Below, piece after piece: positions 53,979 through 62,673 of a stretch of 64,000 nucleotides of DNA. Position 1 is the stretch's first letter; every line of letters starts with the position of its first letter. Origin of the DNA: Clostridia bacterium (GTDB taxonomy: Bacteria; Bacillota_A; Clostridia; TANB77; CAG-508). The notes under the pieces were generated by a model. It did no database searches. It had not been told where the DNA came from and saw only the letters and a list, made by a program, of their open reading frames with translations. The DNA is taken from contig JAFVGB010000022.1 of assembly GCA_017475185.1 (NCBI GenBank), positions 19,394 to 83,393 on the forward strand, written 5' to 3'. Position numbers and translations under genes: made by a program.

Positions 53979-55235
53979 ATGGATAATATAAAAGAAAAAG
54001 CTAACTATTGTTTAAATTGTAAAATTAAACCATGTCAAAGTGGATGCCCATTAGGTAATGATATACCGGAATTTATAAAAAATGTTAAAGAAGAAAATTA
54101 TGAGCAAGCATATAAAATTTTGAGTAGAACAACTGTATTAGAGTCAGTTTGTGGAAGAATATGCCCTCATATGAGTCAGTGCATGGGAAAATGTGTTAGA
54201 GGAATAAAATCTGCACCAGTTAATATAGGCGATTTAGAAGCCTTTGTTGGTGATACAGCCATTAAAAATGGATATAGTATGAACGAATTAGAAGATGGAC
54301 AATTAAAAAAAGTTCAATCTAAAAAAGTAGCAGTAATAGGTAGTGGACCTGCTGGATTAACATGTGCAGCATTTTTAGCCAGAGAAGAAGGTGTTCAAGT
54401 AACAATTTTTGAGAAAAAAGATGTACTTGGAGGATTACTAAGGCATGGAATTCCAGAGTTTAGGTTGCCAAAAGAGATTTTAGATAATACTATTAATAAA
54501 ATAATTAGTTTAGGAATAAATGTTGAATTAAAAAAAGAATTAGGTGTTAATTTAAATTTAGAAGAATTAAAAAAACAATATGATGCAATTTTTATTTCAA
54601 TTGGAGCAAATGTACCATGGAAAATGGGGATTGAAGGAGAAGAATTAAAAGGAGTATATGGAGGAAACTCATTGTTAGAATATAATACACATCCAGACTA
54701 CAAAGGAAAAAAAGTTGCAGTAATTGGTGGTGGAAATGTGGCAATGGATTGTGCTAGAACAATAAATAAAAAAGGTGCTGAAAAAGTATATGTTATTTAT
54801 AGAAGAGCAGAAGAACAAATGCCAGCAGAAAAAAAAGAAATAGCAGATGCTAAAAAAGAAGGAATTGAATTTTTGTTCAAAACTAATGTAGTAAAAGTCA
54901 TAGGGAATAATAATTTAGTAAATAAAATAGAATGTATAAAAACAGAATTAATTCAAAAAGAGGGAGAAAAGCGATTGTCACCTGTTAATATAGAAGGTAG
55001 TAATTTTCAACTAGATATGGATTATGTTGTAATGGCAATAGGCTCAATGCCAGAAGAAAAAATTGTCAATCAACTAGGATTAGAATGTGATAAAAATGGT
55101 TATATTAAGGTAAATGAAAATTACGAAACATCTATAAAAAATGTATTTGCAGGTGGAGATGTTGTTGGAACAAAAGCTACTGTTGCATGGGCAGCAAGAA
55201 CAGGAAGAGAAGTAGCTGAGTATATTTTGAAATGA
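53979..55235 (+). CDS. GltD-like NAD(P)H-dependent FAD oxidoreductase
   Basis: 418 residues from the ATG at 53979. An N-terminal Fe-S domain has CLNCKIKPCQSGCPLGNDIP and CGRICPHMSQCMGKCVRG, as in glutamate synthase small subunits. The FAD site GSGPAGLTCAAFL follows near residue 125, then GGGNVAMDCART for NAD(P)H and IKNVFAGGDVVG near the end. No large glutamate synthase subunit is nearby, so it may act as an electron-transfer partner of another enzyme. Its stop TGA lies at the first bases of a REP-like repeat. Confidence 0.92.
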   Translation: MDNIKEKANYCLNCKIKPCQSGCPLGNDIPEFIKNVKEENYEQAYKILSRTTVLESVCGRICPHMSQCMGKCVRGIKSAPVNIGDLEAFVGDTAIKNGYSMNELEDGQLKKVQSKKVAVIGSGPAGLTCAAFLAREEGVQVTIFEKKDVLGGLLRHGIPEFRLPKEILDNTINKIISLGINVELKKELGVNLNLEELKKQYDAIFISIGANVPWKMGIEGEELKGVYGGNSLLEYNTHPDYKGKKVAVIGGGNVAMDCARTINKKGAEKVYVIYRRAEEQMPAEKKEIADAKKEGIEFLFKTNVVKVIGNNNLVNKIECIKTELIQKEGEKRLSPVNIEGSNFQLDMDYVVMAIGSMPEEKIVNQLGLECDKNGYIKVNENYETSIKNVFAGGDVVGTKATVAWAARTGREVAEYILK

Positions 55236-55301
55236 AACAATCCGGGACGGTCTTCTTTTGTTTCAAAAATGAAACAAAAAAAGACCGTCCCGAAATGTTT
55301 C
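55234..55301. repeat. REP-like repeat, copy 3 (inverted pair, palindromic)
   Basis: One 31-base unit at 55234-55264 on the plus strand, AAAAAT, and a second unit at 55271-55301 on the minus strand, making a 68-base palindrome. Its first bases supply the stop codon of the upstream gene. Its end is four bases from the GGGGG ribosome site of the next gene. Confidence 0.9.
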
Positions 55302-55318
55302 AAAAAGGGGGAAAACTG

Positions 55319-56122
55319 ATGGCAGTTCTATGGAAAAATACGAAATTATTTATAAAAAATTTAAATAATCATCATATTAGTGAATACACAGCTCAATGTG
55401 CATATTATACAGTGTTATCATTTATACCTTTTATTATGCTTATTGTGACTTTAATTCAATATACTACAATTTCAAAAGAAATACTTTTTTCAATTATTCA
55501 AAATGTAATGCCTAATACTATGACTGATATTACAATGGGGATAATTCAAGAAGTATATTCAAAATCAGTTGGAACTGTTTCAATTTCTGCTATATTTGTT
55601 TTATGGTCAGCTAAAAGAGGCTTTTATGCTTTATCTAAGGGGTTGCATAATATATATGAAACAGATAAAGAAAATAGTTTTATAAAAATGCAAATAAAGT
55701 CATTAATATTAACAGTATTTTTCGTATTAGCAATTGTGTCAGTTCTTGTACTTTCTGTTTTTGGGAATAGTATTGCAGATGTTTTAAAAGATAAATATAA
55801 TATTTCAGATAGTATTTTAAATATTGTTCATTTTTCAAAAATTGCCATTTATTTTTTATTATTTATTATATTATTGTTGATATATAAATTTGTACCAGGA
55901 CATAAGTTAAAACTAAAAAGACAAATACCAGGAGCAGTTGTTTCGACTATTGGGTGGTATTTTATATCATTTATCTTTTCAATTTATTTAAATACTTTTA
56001 AAGGCTTTTCTGTTATGTATGGTAGTTTAACTACAATAGTTTTAGCTATGATGTGGGTATATTTTTGCATGTATATTATTTTGATAGGAGCAGAGGTTAA
56101 TAATTATAAAATAAAGAAATAA
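55319..56122 (+). CDS. YihY/BrkB family inner membrane protein
   Basis: 267 residues from the ATG at 55319, with AAAGGGGG just upstream. The start ISEYTAQCAYYTVLSFIPFIMLIV is the family hallmark, followed by WSAKRGFYALSKGLHNIYE and five to six helices ending in MWVYFCMYIILIGAEVN. It was formerly annotated as ribonuclease BN; that activity is not supported for this family, and the role is probably transport. An in-frame ORF extends upstream through the repeat but its codons are repeat sequence. Confidence 0.92.
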   Translation: MAVLWKNTKLFIKNLNNHHISEYTAQCAYYTVLSFIPFIMLIVTLIQYTTISKEILFSIIQNVMPNTMTDITMGIIQEVYSKSVGTVSISAIFVLWSAKRGFYALSKGLHNIYETDKENSFIKMQIKSLILTVFFVLAIVSVLVLSVFGNSIADVLKDKYNISDSILNIVHFSKIAIYFLLFIILLLIYKFVPGHKLKLKRQIPGAVVSTIGWYFISFIFSIYLNTFKGFSVMYGSLTTIVLAMMWVYFCMYIILIGAEVNNYKIKK

Positions 56123-56144
56123 AAATTTTATATTTAAAGTATTG

Positions 56145-56173
56145 TTGAAAAAAAGTCAAAAATATGCTAAAAT
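56145..56173 (+). promoter_or_regulatory. Promoter of the 56240 gene
   Basis: TTGAAA (56145-56150), 17 bases, TAAAAT (56168-56173). Confidence 0.6.
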
Positions 56174-56239
56174 TCATTTATTATAATTGAATACCAAAAC
56201 CTTAATAAATTAAATAATCATAAGGAAGGATGATTTGTT

Positions 56240-56680
56240 ATGACCATTTTTGAAGTAGTTCTTCTTCTAATCCTTATCTTTGGCATGAATGCTATAAAAA
56301 AAGCAATAATCAGATTCCACAAAACACACGCATTAGATGTAACAATAAAAGAGTTTATAGAAACATACTATAAATATCAAGATGTTTGGAGTACTGATTG
56401 GAATGCTGAAAAAATTATGCATATATGTAATACTGAAAGCAATATGATTGAAATAGGAGCTCTTAATCCTAAACTGTTTAAAAATGCTATGGAATTACGG
56501 CAATATATGCTAAAAGTTGGTGAATTTATTATACAATACTCTGAAATTCTACAAGAAGAATACGGTTATGTATGGGATGAAGAGGAATTTGATAGATCAC
56601 TTGAGATTTTAACGGAAATAAGAAGAATTTGTATTCAGAAATCAGAGCCATCAACCGCAACCATTGGAATTAAAAAATGA
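56240..56680 (+). CDS. Small protein with N-terminal hydrophobic helix, atypical codon use
   Basis: 146 residues, not recognised. AAGGAAGGA lies ten bases upstream. Residues 1-17 (MTIFEVVLLLILIFGMN) form a hydrophobic segment, probably a membrane anchor; the rest is helical with IKEFIETYYKYQDVWSTDWN and EEYGYVWDEEEF. Codons (ctt, atc, acc, tcc) differ from neighbours. It shares with the other six single genes its own promoter and a perfect terminator. The terminator borders a relic of leuS on the other strand. Confidence 0.7.
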   Translation: MTIFEVVLLLILIFGMNAIKKAIIRFHKTHALDVTIKEFIETYYKYQDVWSTDWNAEKIMHICNTESNMIEIGALNPKLFKNAMELRQYMLKVGEFIIQYSEILQEEYGYVWDEEEFDRSLEILTEIRRICIQKSEPSTATIGIKK

Positions 56681-56710
56681 AATAGCTGCATTTATGCAGC
56701 TATTTTATTT
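56680..56710 (+). terminator. Terminator after the 56240 gene
   Basis: AAATAGCTGCA/TGCAGCTATTT, 11 perfect pairs around TTTA, followed by T residues. Confidence 0.9.
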
Positions 56711-56835
56711 TTATTTAACAACAATATTTGTTTTAATTTTCCATTTATTTGAACTGGAATATTTATTTTATCATCAATTGTTTTTGTTTCATCATAATCA
56801 AGCCATTTTTGATATGTTACAGTTGTTGCTTGCTT
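56692..56835 (-). pseudogene. Relic of leucyl-tRNA synthetase (C-terminal fragment)
   Basis: On the minus strand the reading frame gives TVTYQKWLDYDETKTIDD and KINIPVQINGKLKQIL, about 35 residues. This closely matches the start of the LeuRS C-terminal domain (W-P-x-Y-D ... P-V-Q-V-N-G-K-L-R). Sequence on either side does not continue the similarity; the frame ends in a stop at 56692 within the neighbouring terminator. A leuS gene probably stood here and was deleted or replaced, leaving this piece. The match is from memory of the family and not a search. Confidence 0.6.
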
Positions 56836-56888
56836 TGAAAATGCCAATACTAATATAAAAAAACTCGAAATATGTAAATGAAAACTTG

Positions 56889-56916
56889 TTGACAAAAAGA
56901 GTTAATAATATATAAT
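56889..56916 (+). promoter_or_regulatory. Promoter of adhE
   Basis: TTGACA (56889-56894), 16 bases, TATAAT (56911-56916). A strong GGAGG follows before the ATG at 56954. Confidence 0.8.
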
Positions 56917-56953
56917 AAGTAAAGTAAAACACAAAAAAAGGAGGAAGTTAAAT

Positions 56954-59563
56954 ATGGCACAAGAAATTAGCGAAGAAGAAAAAATGCGTATTAAATCTAT
57001 GGTTGATGATTTAGTAGCAAAAGCAAAAAAGGCATCAGAGGAATACTTAAAATTAGACCAAGACCAAGTAAACAATATTATAAAAGCAATGTCTATGGCT
57101 GGTTTAGAAAGACACATGGAACTTGCTAAAATGGCTGTTGAAGAAACTGGTCGTGGAATATATGAGGACAAGATTACTAAAAATATGTTTGCAACAGAAT
57201 ATATTTATCATAGTATAAAATATGACAAAACTGTCGGAGTAATAGATGAAAATGAAGAGGAAGGATATGTTAGCATAGCTGAACCAGTTGGAATAATTGC
57301 GGGGGTAACACCAGTTACAAACCCAACTGCAACAACAATGTTTAAATCAATAATAGCAGCAAAAACAAGAAATGTTATTATTTTTGGATTCCATCCATCA
57401 GCACAAAAATGTAGTGTTGAAGCAGCTAAAACAGTTAGAGATGCAGCAATTAAAGCAGGTGCTCCTGAAAACTGTATATTATGGATTGAAGAACCATCAA
57501 TAACAGCAACAAATTATTTAATGAATCATCCAGACGTAAACTTAATTTTAGCAACAGGTGGAACAGGAATGGTTAAAGCTGCATATTCATGCGGAAAACC
57601 AGCACTTGGTGTTGGACCTGGAAATGTACCTTGTTATATTGATAAAACAGCCAAATTAGAGACATCTGTAAATGATTTAGTTTTATCAAAATCATTTGAT
57701 AATGGTATGATTTGTGCATCTGAACAATCTGTTATTGTTGATAGAGAAATTAAGGATGAATTTGAAAGATTAATGAAACAAGCTGGATGTTATTTTATGA
57801 CTCCAGAGCAAACAGAACAATTAAAATGCAGTATGTTTATTGAAGAAAAAGGGTGTGCTTTAAATGCAGATATAGTAGGAAAAAGTCCATATAATATTGC
57901 AAAAAAAGCAGGCTTCGAAGTTCCAAAAGAAACTAAAGTTTTAGTTTTACAAGAAAATGGGGTAGGAGTAGAATATCCATTTTCAAAAGAAAAACTAAGC
58001 CCAGTTCTTGCATATTATATTGTTGACAGCGCAGATGAAGGTATTAATTTAGCAGAAAAACTACTAGAATTTGGAGGATTAGGACATTCAGCAGTTATTC
58101 ACTCAGAAGATGATGAAACAATTTTAAAATTCTCAGAAACAGTTAAAGCTGGAAGAATTATAGTTAATTCACCATCAACACATGGTGCAATTGGTGATAT
58201 TTATAACACAAATATGCCATCACTTACACTAGGATGTGGAACATTTGGTGGAAACTCAACAACTGCAAATGTATCAAGTGTTAATTTAATAAACGTAAAA
58301 AGAGTTGCTAAGAGGAGGGTTAATATGCAATGGTTTAAGATTCCAGATAAAATTTATTTTGAAGCAGGTTCAATTCAATATTTAGAAAAAATGCCTGAAA
58401 TTACAAGAGCTTTCATAGTTACAGACCCAGGTATGGTTAAATTAGGTTATGTAGATAAAATATTATATCATTTAAGAAAAAGAGCTGATTATGTGCATTC
58501 TGAAATATTCTCAGATGTAGAATCAGACCCATCATTTGAAACAGTAAATAGAGGTGTTCAAATGATGAATGAATTTAAGCCAGATGTTATTATAGCTCTA
58601 GGTGGAGGAAGTGCAATAGATGCTGCAAAAGGAATGTGGTTATTCTATGAACATCCAGATGCAGATCCAGAAGGAATGAAACTTAAATTTATGGATATTC
58701 GTAAACGTACATACAAATTCCCTAAATTAGGTGTAAAAGCCCAAATGGTTGCAATTCCAACAACATCAGGAACAGGTTCAGAAGTTACATCATTTGCTGT
58801 TATTTCAGATAAAAAGATTAACAAAAAATATCCATTAGCTGATTATGAATTAACACCAGATGTTGCAATTGTGGATCCAGACTTAGTAATGAGTTTACCT
58901 CAATCTATTACAGCAGATACAGGTATGGATGTTTTAACACATGCGTTAGAAGCATATGTTTCAAACATGGCTTCTGATTATACAGATGGATTATCTGAAA
59001 AAGCTGTTGAATTAGTTTTCAAAAATTTAAGAGAAGCGTATAATAATGGTACAAATAAAGTTGCAAGAGAAAAAATGCATAATGCAAGTACAATAGCAGG
59101 TATGGCATTTACAAATGCATTTTTAGGAGTTTGCCATTCATTAGCACATAAATTAGGTGCAGAGTTCCACTTACCACATGGAAGATTAAATGCAATCTTA
59201 TTACCTTATGTTATAAAATATAATGCAAGCAAACCTACAAAGTTTGTTTCATTCCCTAAATATGAATATTTTATAGCAGACCAAAAATACGCAGAAATCT
59301 CAAGAAAAATGGGATTTGATGCTTCAACAGTTGAAGAAGGAGTTTCATCTTTAATAAAAGAAATTCAAAAATTAAATAAAGATTTAAATATTCCAGCATC
59401 ATTTAAAGAAGCAGGAATTTCAGAAGAAGAGTATTTAGCAAAGGTAGATATGCTTGCAGATAGAGCTTTCGAAGATCAATGTACTACTGCAAATCCACGT
59501 TTACCATTAGTTGCTGAATTAAAAGAAATTTTACTAGATGCTTATTATGGAAAAGAGATTTAA
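56954..59563 (+). CDS. adhE: Bifunctional acetaldehyde-CoA/alcohol dehydrogenase AdhE
   Basis: 869 residues, normal length. The N-terminal aldehyde dehydrogenase half has [26 protein letters not shown] and the catalytic Cys in [13 protein letters not shown] linker precedes the iron-dependent alcohol dehydrogenase half (from about residue 455), with [15 protein letters not shown] and the metal-binding His residues in [20 protein letters not shown]. It converts acetyl-CoA to ethanol with two NADH, so it marks fermentation. AdhE forms long spirosome filaments. No clear Rex operator is seen at the promoter. Confidence 0.98.
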   Translation: MAQEISEEEKMRIKSMVDDLVAKAKKASEEYLKLDQDQVNNIIKAMSMAGLERHMELAKMAVEETGRGIYEDKITKNMFATEYIYHSIKYDKTVGVIDENEEEGYVSIAEPVGIIAGVTPVTNPTATTMFKSIIAAKTRNVIIFGFHPSAQKCSVEAAKTVRDAAIKAGAPENCILWIEEPSITATNYLMNHPDVNLILATGGTGMVKAAYSCGKPALGVGPGNVPCYIDKTAKLETSVNDLVLSKSFDNGMICASEQSVIVDREIKDEFERLMKQAGCYFMTPEQTEQLKCSMFIEEKGCALNADIVGKSPYNIAKKAGFEVPKETKVLVLQENGVGVEYPFSKEKLSPVLAYYIVDSADEGINLAEKLLEFGGLGHSAVIHSEDDETILKFSETVKAGRIIVNSPSTHGAIGDIYNTNMPSLTLGCGTFGGNSTTANVSSVNLINVKRVAKRRVNMQWFKIPDKIYFEAGSIQYLEKMPEITRAFIVTDPGMVKLGYVDKILYHLRKRADYVHSEIFSDVESDPSFETVNRGVQMMNEFKPDVIIALGGGSAIDAAKGMWLFYEHPDADPEGMKLKFMDIRKRTYKFPKLGVKAQMVAIPTTSGTGSEVTSFAVISDKKINKKYPLADYELTPDVAIVDPDLVMSLPQSITADTGMDVLTHALEAYVSNMASDYTDGLSEKAVELVFKNLREAYNNGTNKVAREKMHNASTIAGMAFTNAFLGVCHSLAHKLGAEFHLPHGRLNAILLPYVIKYNASKPTKFVSFPKYEYFIADQKYAEISRKMGFDASTVEEGVSSLIKEIQKLNKDLNIPASFKEAGISEEEYLAKVDMLADRAFEDQCTTANPRLPLVAELKEILLDAYYGKEI

Positions 59564-59580
59564 ATTAAAAGTAATATAAT

Positions 59581-59617
59581 AAAAAGATTCCCCAGAATTA
59601 TCTGGGGAATCTTTTTT
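59581..59617. terminator. Two-way terminator between adhE and the 59616 gene
   Basis: AAAGATTCCCCAGA/TCTGGGGAATCTTT, 14 perfect pairs with an ATTA loop. Confidence 0.95.
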
Positions 59618-59867
59618 AGATGCTTTTAGTGATCTCATCGAGATCACTATGCAACTGCTTCTCCCATCCATCCTTTTTGTTAACCAACGCAGAATATGCG
59701 TTAGAAAGTGAACATTGCAGGTTTCCGAGTAAAACCGAATGAGAGGAATGCCAAATCTTAGCATCGGCAACTTCACCTAAAAGACGACATATTTCTTTCT
59801 GATCCGTCTTTTCGTTGAATTTCCGAGCTTTCTTAATAAAAGGCATAATTAAAGCTTTTGCAGACAT
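59616..59867 (-). CDS. Small protein of unknown function, atypical codon use
   Basis: 83 residues, not recognised. The ATG at 59867 has GGAGGT eight bases upstream; the earlier ATG at 59882 lies before that site. Helical character is strong: MPFIKKARKFNEKTDQKEIC and LLGEVADAKIWHSSHSVLLGNL. Codons (ctc, atc, ggc, gcg) are richer in G+C than neighbours. The promoter carries a long palindrome over its -35 box, so expression is probably repressed by a dimeric regulator not encoded next to it. Confidence 0.7.
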   Translation of the reverse strand: MSAKALIMPFIKKARKFNEKTDQKEICRLLGEVADAKIWHSSHSVLLGNLQCSLSNAYSALVNKKDGWEKQLHSDLDEITKSI

Positions 59868-59897
59868 TTTGTGTACCTCCATTTTAAGATAAATATT

Positions 59898-59942
59898 ATT
59901 ATATCATATTTTATGCATTTTGTCTAGAAAAAATGCATAAAA
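59898..59942 (-). promoter_or_regulatory. Promoter with palindromic operator for the 59616 gene
   Basis: On the minus strand TAGACA (59926-59921), 17 bases, TATAAT (59903-59898). TTTATGCATTTT (59910-59921) and AAAAAATGCATAAA (59928-59942) form a near-perfect palindrome centred on GTCTAG, covering the -35 box. Confidence 0.7.
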
Positions 59943-60061
59943 CATTCAAAATTAATTTTTTTACTATAGTTTTAGTAAAAATAATTTAAAGTATATATTG
60001 TAGAAGTTTACAAAATGTGATATAACTATTAGAAAGTCAAAAATATAAGGAGTGAAAATTA

Positions 60062-60943
60062 ATGCAAAATGATAAAATAATTAGCTGTTTAGCACATAAC
60101 GGAAAAGTAAATGTTAGATGTATTAAATCAACAAATATGGTAGAAGAAGCACGTAAATTACATGATTTAAGTCCAACTGCAACAGCAGCTTTAGGAAGAT
60201 TGCTTACAATAACAAGTTTACTTGGAAAAGAAATGAAAGGTGAAAAGGGAACAATAACAACACAAGTAAAAGGAAATGGACCAATTGGAAGTATGACAGT
60301 AGTAGCTGATAACAATGGAAATGTTAAGGGATATGTATCTAATCCACAAGTAGATATTCCTTTAAATCCAGAAAATGGAAAATTAAATGTTGGTGAAGCT
60401 GTTGGAAAAAGCGGAATGATATATATTATAAAAGATATTGGAATGAAAGAACCATATGTTGGAATGACACCAATAGTTTCAGGTGAAATAGCAGAAGATT
60501 TTACAAATTATTTTGCTAAATCTGAACAAACTCCAACAGTTGTTGCATTAGGAGTATTAGTAGACAAAAATGGTGTAAGAGCAGCAGGAGGTTATTTGAT
60601 TACTTTAATGCCAGATGCAACTGAAGAAGAAATTGTTAAAATTGAAAAGGCATTAAAAAATGCTGATAGCATTAGTAAAATGTTAGATGATGGAAAAGAA
60701 TTAATCGAAATTGCAGAAATAGTTACTGGTGATCAAAATTTAATGTATTTTGAAGATGATTTGATTCCACATTATGAGTGTAATTGTTCAAAAGAAAAAA
60801 TGGAAAGAAATCTTATTACTATTGGTAAAGATGAGATTAAAGATATAATTGAAAAAGATGGTAAAGCTGAATTAGTTTGTCATTTTTGCAATAAAAAGTA
60901 TATACTTAGTGAAAATGATTTAAGAAAAATGTTAGAAGAATAA
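60062..60943 (+). CDS. hslO: Redox-regulated chaperone Hsp33
   Basis: 293 residues, standard length. The start DKIISCLAHNGKVNVRC and ATAALGRLLTITSLLGKEMKG are typical, and the C-terminal zinc-binding cysteines are CNC (in HYECNCSKEK) and CHFC (in LVCHFCNKKY). Oxidation releases zinc and activates the holdase. AAGGAGTG lies upstream of the ATG. It is a single gene; an acidic small protein follows after 82 bases with its own promoter. Confidence 0.96.
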   Translation: MQNDKIISCLAHNGKVNVRCIKSTNMVEEARKLHDLSPTATAALGRLLTITSLLGKEMKGEKGTITTQVKGNGPIGSMTVVADNNGNVKGYVSNPQVDIPLNPENGKLNVGEAVGKSGMIYIIKDIGMKEPYVGMTPIVSGEIAEDFTNYFAKSEQTPTVVALGVLVDKNGVRAAGGYLITLMPDATEEEIVKIEKALKNADSISKMLDDGKELIEIAEIVTGDQNLMYFEDDLIPHYECNCSKEKMERNLITIGKDEIKDIIEKDGKAELVCHFCNKKYILSENDLRKMLEE

Positions 60944-60962
60944 ATAAGTATATATAAAAACA

Positions 60963-60991
60963 TTGACAAATGCTAAAAAAAATGTTAACAT
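60963..60991 (+). promoter_or_regulatory. Promoter of the 61026 gene
   Basis: TTGACA (60963-60968), 17 bases, TAACAT (60986-60991), then AAAGGAG just before the ATG. Confidence 0.55.
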
Positions 60992-61025
60992 AATAAAATC
61001 TTAACATGAAAGGAGTTCCATAATT

Positions 61026-61427
61026 ATGGACTACAAAATTTTAACAAAAGATGAAATTATTGAGGACATCCCTGAAGAGGAGTTCATACTCGTAAGTAAG
61101 TCACCAGAGGATGATGAATGCCTTATCTTACAGGAAGTAAAACAAGGGGAACTTGTTGGAGAACCTTTAGGAGAAGGCGGAGAGTTCTGTGATGGAGACA
61201 TCGAGAACACCATAAGTAAGTATGTTGAAGGCAAAAATGTGTATGTATCTGAGGATGCTGAAGAATCATTCGAAACTCAGATGGCCAGATCCGAAATATA
61301 TGAAGAATGTGATGAAAATATTTCGAAAATGGCAGAATACTTTGACGAAATGGAAGAAAAAGCTGAGCTTGAAGCTGAGCTTAATGAGTTTTATGGTATA
61401 TCGGATGAAGATTCGTCAAATGATTAA
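61026..61427 (+). CDS. Strongly acidic small protein of unknown function, atypical codon use
   Basis: 133 residues with a great excess of Asp and Glu (DIPEEEFILVSKSPEDDE, EECDENISKMAEYFDEME), strongly acidic throughout. No signal, helix anchor or known domain is recognised. Extreme acidity and small size recall DNA-mimic proteins, but this is only a resemblance in composition. Codons are richer in G+C than neighbours. It has its own promoter and a strong hairpin terminator, matching the other foreign-looking single genes. Confidence 0.72.
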   Translation: MDYKILTKDEIIEDIPEEEFILVSKSPEDDECLILQEVKQGELVGEPLGEGGEFCDGDIENTISKYVEGKNVYVSEDAEESFETQMARSEIYEECDENISKMAEYFDEMEEKAELEAELNEFYGISDEDSSND

Positions 61428-61428
61428 T

Positions 61429-61466
61429 AATAAAAGGTCCAGAAGTTCTGGGCCTTTTATTATTTT
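61429..61466 (+). terminator. Terminator after the 61026 gene
   Basis: AATAAAAGGTCCAGA pairs with TCTGGGCCTTTTATT (one G-T pair) around AGT. Confidence 0.9.
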
Positions 61467-61526
61467 GGTTGCATTTAAAATAAAAAAGATATAAAATAAA
61501 TAAAATTGTTTTGTGGAGGATAAAAT

Positions 61527-61973
61527 ATGAGATTTGTTATACAAAGAGTCAATAATGCAAATGTAAAAGTGGATAATAAAATAACTGGAAAAATAGAAAA
61601 AGGATTTTTAGTTTTAATAGGGATAACACACAATGACACAAATGAGATTGCTGATACCATGGTAAAGAAATTATTAAATTTAAGAGTTTTTAGTGATGAA
61701 AATGATAAAATGAATCTAGCGTTAAGAGATGTAAATGGAAAACTATTATTAGTTTCACAGTTTACTTTATATGCGAACTGTAAAAGAGGGAATAGACCTG
61801 ATTTTTTGAATGCAGCTAAGCCAAATTATGCTAATGAATTATATGAATATATTAAAGAAAAATGTGAAAAAGAAGGTTATGAAGTAGAAACAGGTGTATT
61901 TGGAGCTGATATGAAAGTGGAGTTAGTTAATGATGGACCTGTTACTATAATTTTAGATAGTGAAGAACTTTAA
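61527..61973 (+). CDS. dtd: D-aminoacyl-tRNA deacylase
   Basis: 148 residues, the usual length. The start [18 protein letters not shown], the catalytic [17 protein letters not shown] and the Gly-cisPro motif [11 protein letters not shown] are all present. It removes D-amino acids (and Gly) mis-attached to tRNA. In Bacillus dtd follows relA; here it stands alone between two small acquired-looking genes. GTGGAGG precedes the ATG. Confidence 0.96.
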   Translation: MRFVIQRVNNANVKVDNKITGKIEKGFLVLIGITHNDTNEIADTMVKKLLNLRVFSDENDKMNLALRDVNGKLLLVSQFTLYANCKRGNRPDFLNAAKPNYANELYEYIKEKCEKEGYEVETGVFGADMKVELVNDGPVTIILDSEEL

Positions 61974-62002
61974 TAATGCTATTTTACAGACAAATAAATA
62001 GT

Positions 62003-62031
62003 TTGACAAAAATCGACATAAATGTTACGAT
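62003..62031 (+). promoter_or_regulatory. Promoter of the 62073 gene
   Basis: TTGACA (62003-62008), 17 bases, TACGAT (62026-62031). Confidence 0.65.
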
Positions 62032-62072
62032 TAGCATGTCATTTGCAAAATCAGGAAAGGAATTCATTATTT

Positions 62073-62237
62073 ATGGAGGACAACGGAAAAAAAATAATCC
62101 CGGAAATTCCAGGATTAAAAGAAAGGATGGAGTTTGTAAGAGCTTTAGTTAATCCTAGTTTTTTGTTTGGAGATGATATAGCTGAAAGCGATGCAGATTT
62201 CAATCCGAATCATGACGATGAGGAATGGTTTGAGTGA
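62073..62237 (+). CDS. Very small acidic protein, unknown, atypical codon use
   Basis: 54 residues from the ATG at 62073, the first ATG behind the promoter at 62003; AGGAAAGG lies 12-13 bases upstream, a long but workable spacing. It reads MEDNGKKIIPEIPGLKERME, then a hydrophobic middle (FVRALVNPSFLFG) and an acidic end (DDEEWFE). No family is recognised. Own promoter and strong terminator; codons richer in G+C than dtd and gatC on either side. Confidence 0.6.
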   Translation: MEDNGKKIIPEIPGLKERMEFVRALVNPSFLFGDDIAESDADFNPNHDDEEWFE

Positions 62238-62238
62238 C

Positions 62239-62275
62239 AAAAAACTTCTCTGGTATAAATATCAGAGAAGTTTTT
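62239..62275 (+). terminator. Terminator after the 62073 gene
   Basis: AAAAACTTCTCTG/CAGAGAAGTTTTT, 13 pairs with a ten-base loop and a T tail. Confidence 0.92.
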
Positions 62276-62304
62276 ATTATATATGTATAAATTTATTAAA
62301 ATGC

Positions 62305-62333
62305 TTGTTTTTTAGGCGAAAAAGGTATATAAT
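62305..62333 (+). promoter_or_regulatory. Promoter of gatC
   Basis: TTGTTT (62305-62310), 17 bases, TATAAT (62328-62333). Confidence 0.65.
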
Positions 62334-62369
62334 AAGACACAAATTGTGATAAAAAAGGAGATGAATTTA

Positions 62370-62657
62370 ATGCAAGTAAGTAGAGAAGAACTTTTACATA
62401 TTGCAAAATTATCAGATTTAAAAATTAATGAAGAAGAAATTGATAATTATAGATTAAATTTGGAAGATATTTTGAATTTTGCTGAAATAGTTAAAAATGC
62501 TAATGTTGAGGGATTAGATGAAACTATTGGAGCTAATGATAATTTTAATGTTTTTAGAGAAGATGAGATAAAAGAATTTGAAGATAGAGATGCGTTGCTT
62601 GCAAATGCACCTGAAAAAGAAAGGGATATGTTTAAGGTCCCTAAGGTTATTCAGTAG
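62370..62657 (+). CDS. gatC: Asp-tRNA(Asn)/Glu-tRNA(Gln) amidotransferase subunit C
   Basis: 95 residues, the normal size. The ATG at 62370 is favoured because AAAGGAG at 62354-62360 touches the earlier ATG at 62361. The start VSREELLHIAKLSDLKINEEE, the LNLEDILNFAEIVKNANVEG helix and the end FKVPKVIQ are typical. GatC wraps around GatA and stabilises the GatCAB complex that makes Gln-tRNA and Asn-tRNA. GatA normally follows within a few bases; here a 212 bp hairpin element lies between them. Confidence 0.95.
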   Translation: MQVSREELLHIAKLSDLKINEEEIDNYRLNLEDILNFAEIVKNANVEGLDETIGANDNFNVFREDEIKEFEDRDALLANAPEKERDMFKVPKVIQ

Positions 62658-62673
62658 GAGTTTGCAGGGAGCC

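Noticed and set aside
55121..55303. Minus-strand ORF through the REP-like repeat
   Set aside because: It is created by the palindrome; both strands of the repeat encode almost the same peptide.
56880..56920. Possible Rex (TTGTTAA..TTAACAA) operator at the adhE promoter
   Set aside because: TTGTTGACAAAAAGAGTTAATAA matches only partly and both halves are explained by the -35 box and A/T richness.
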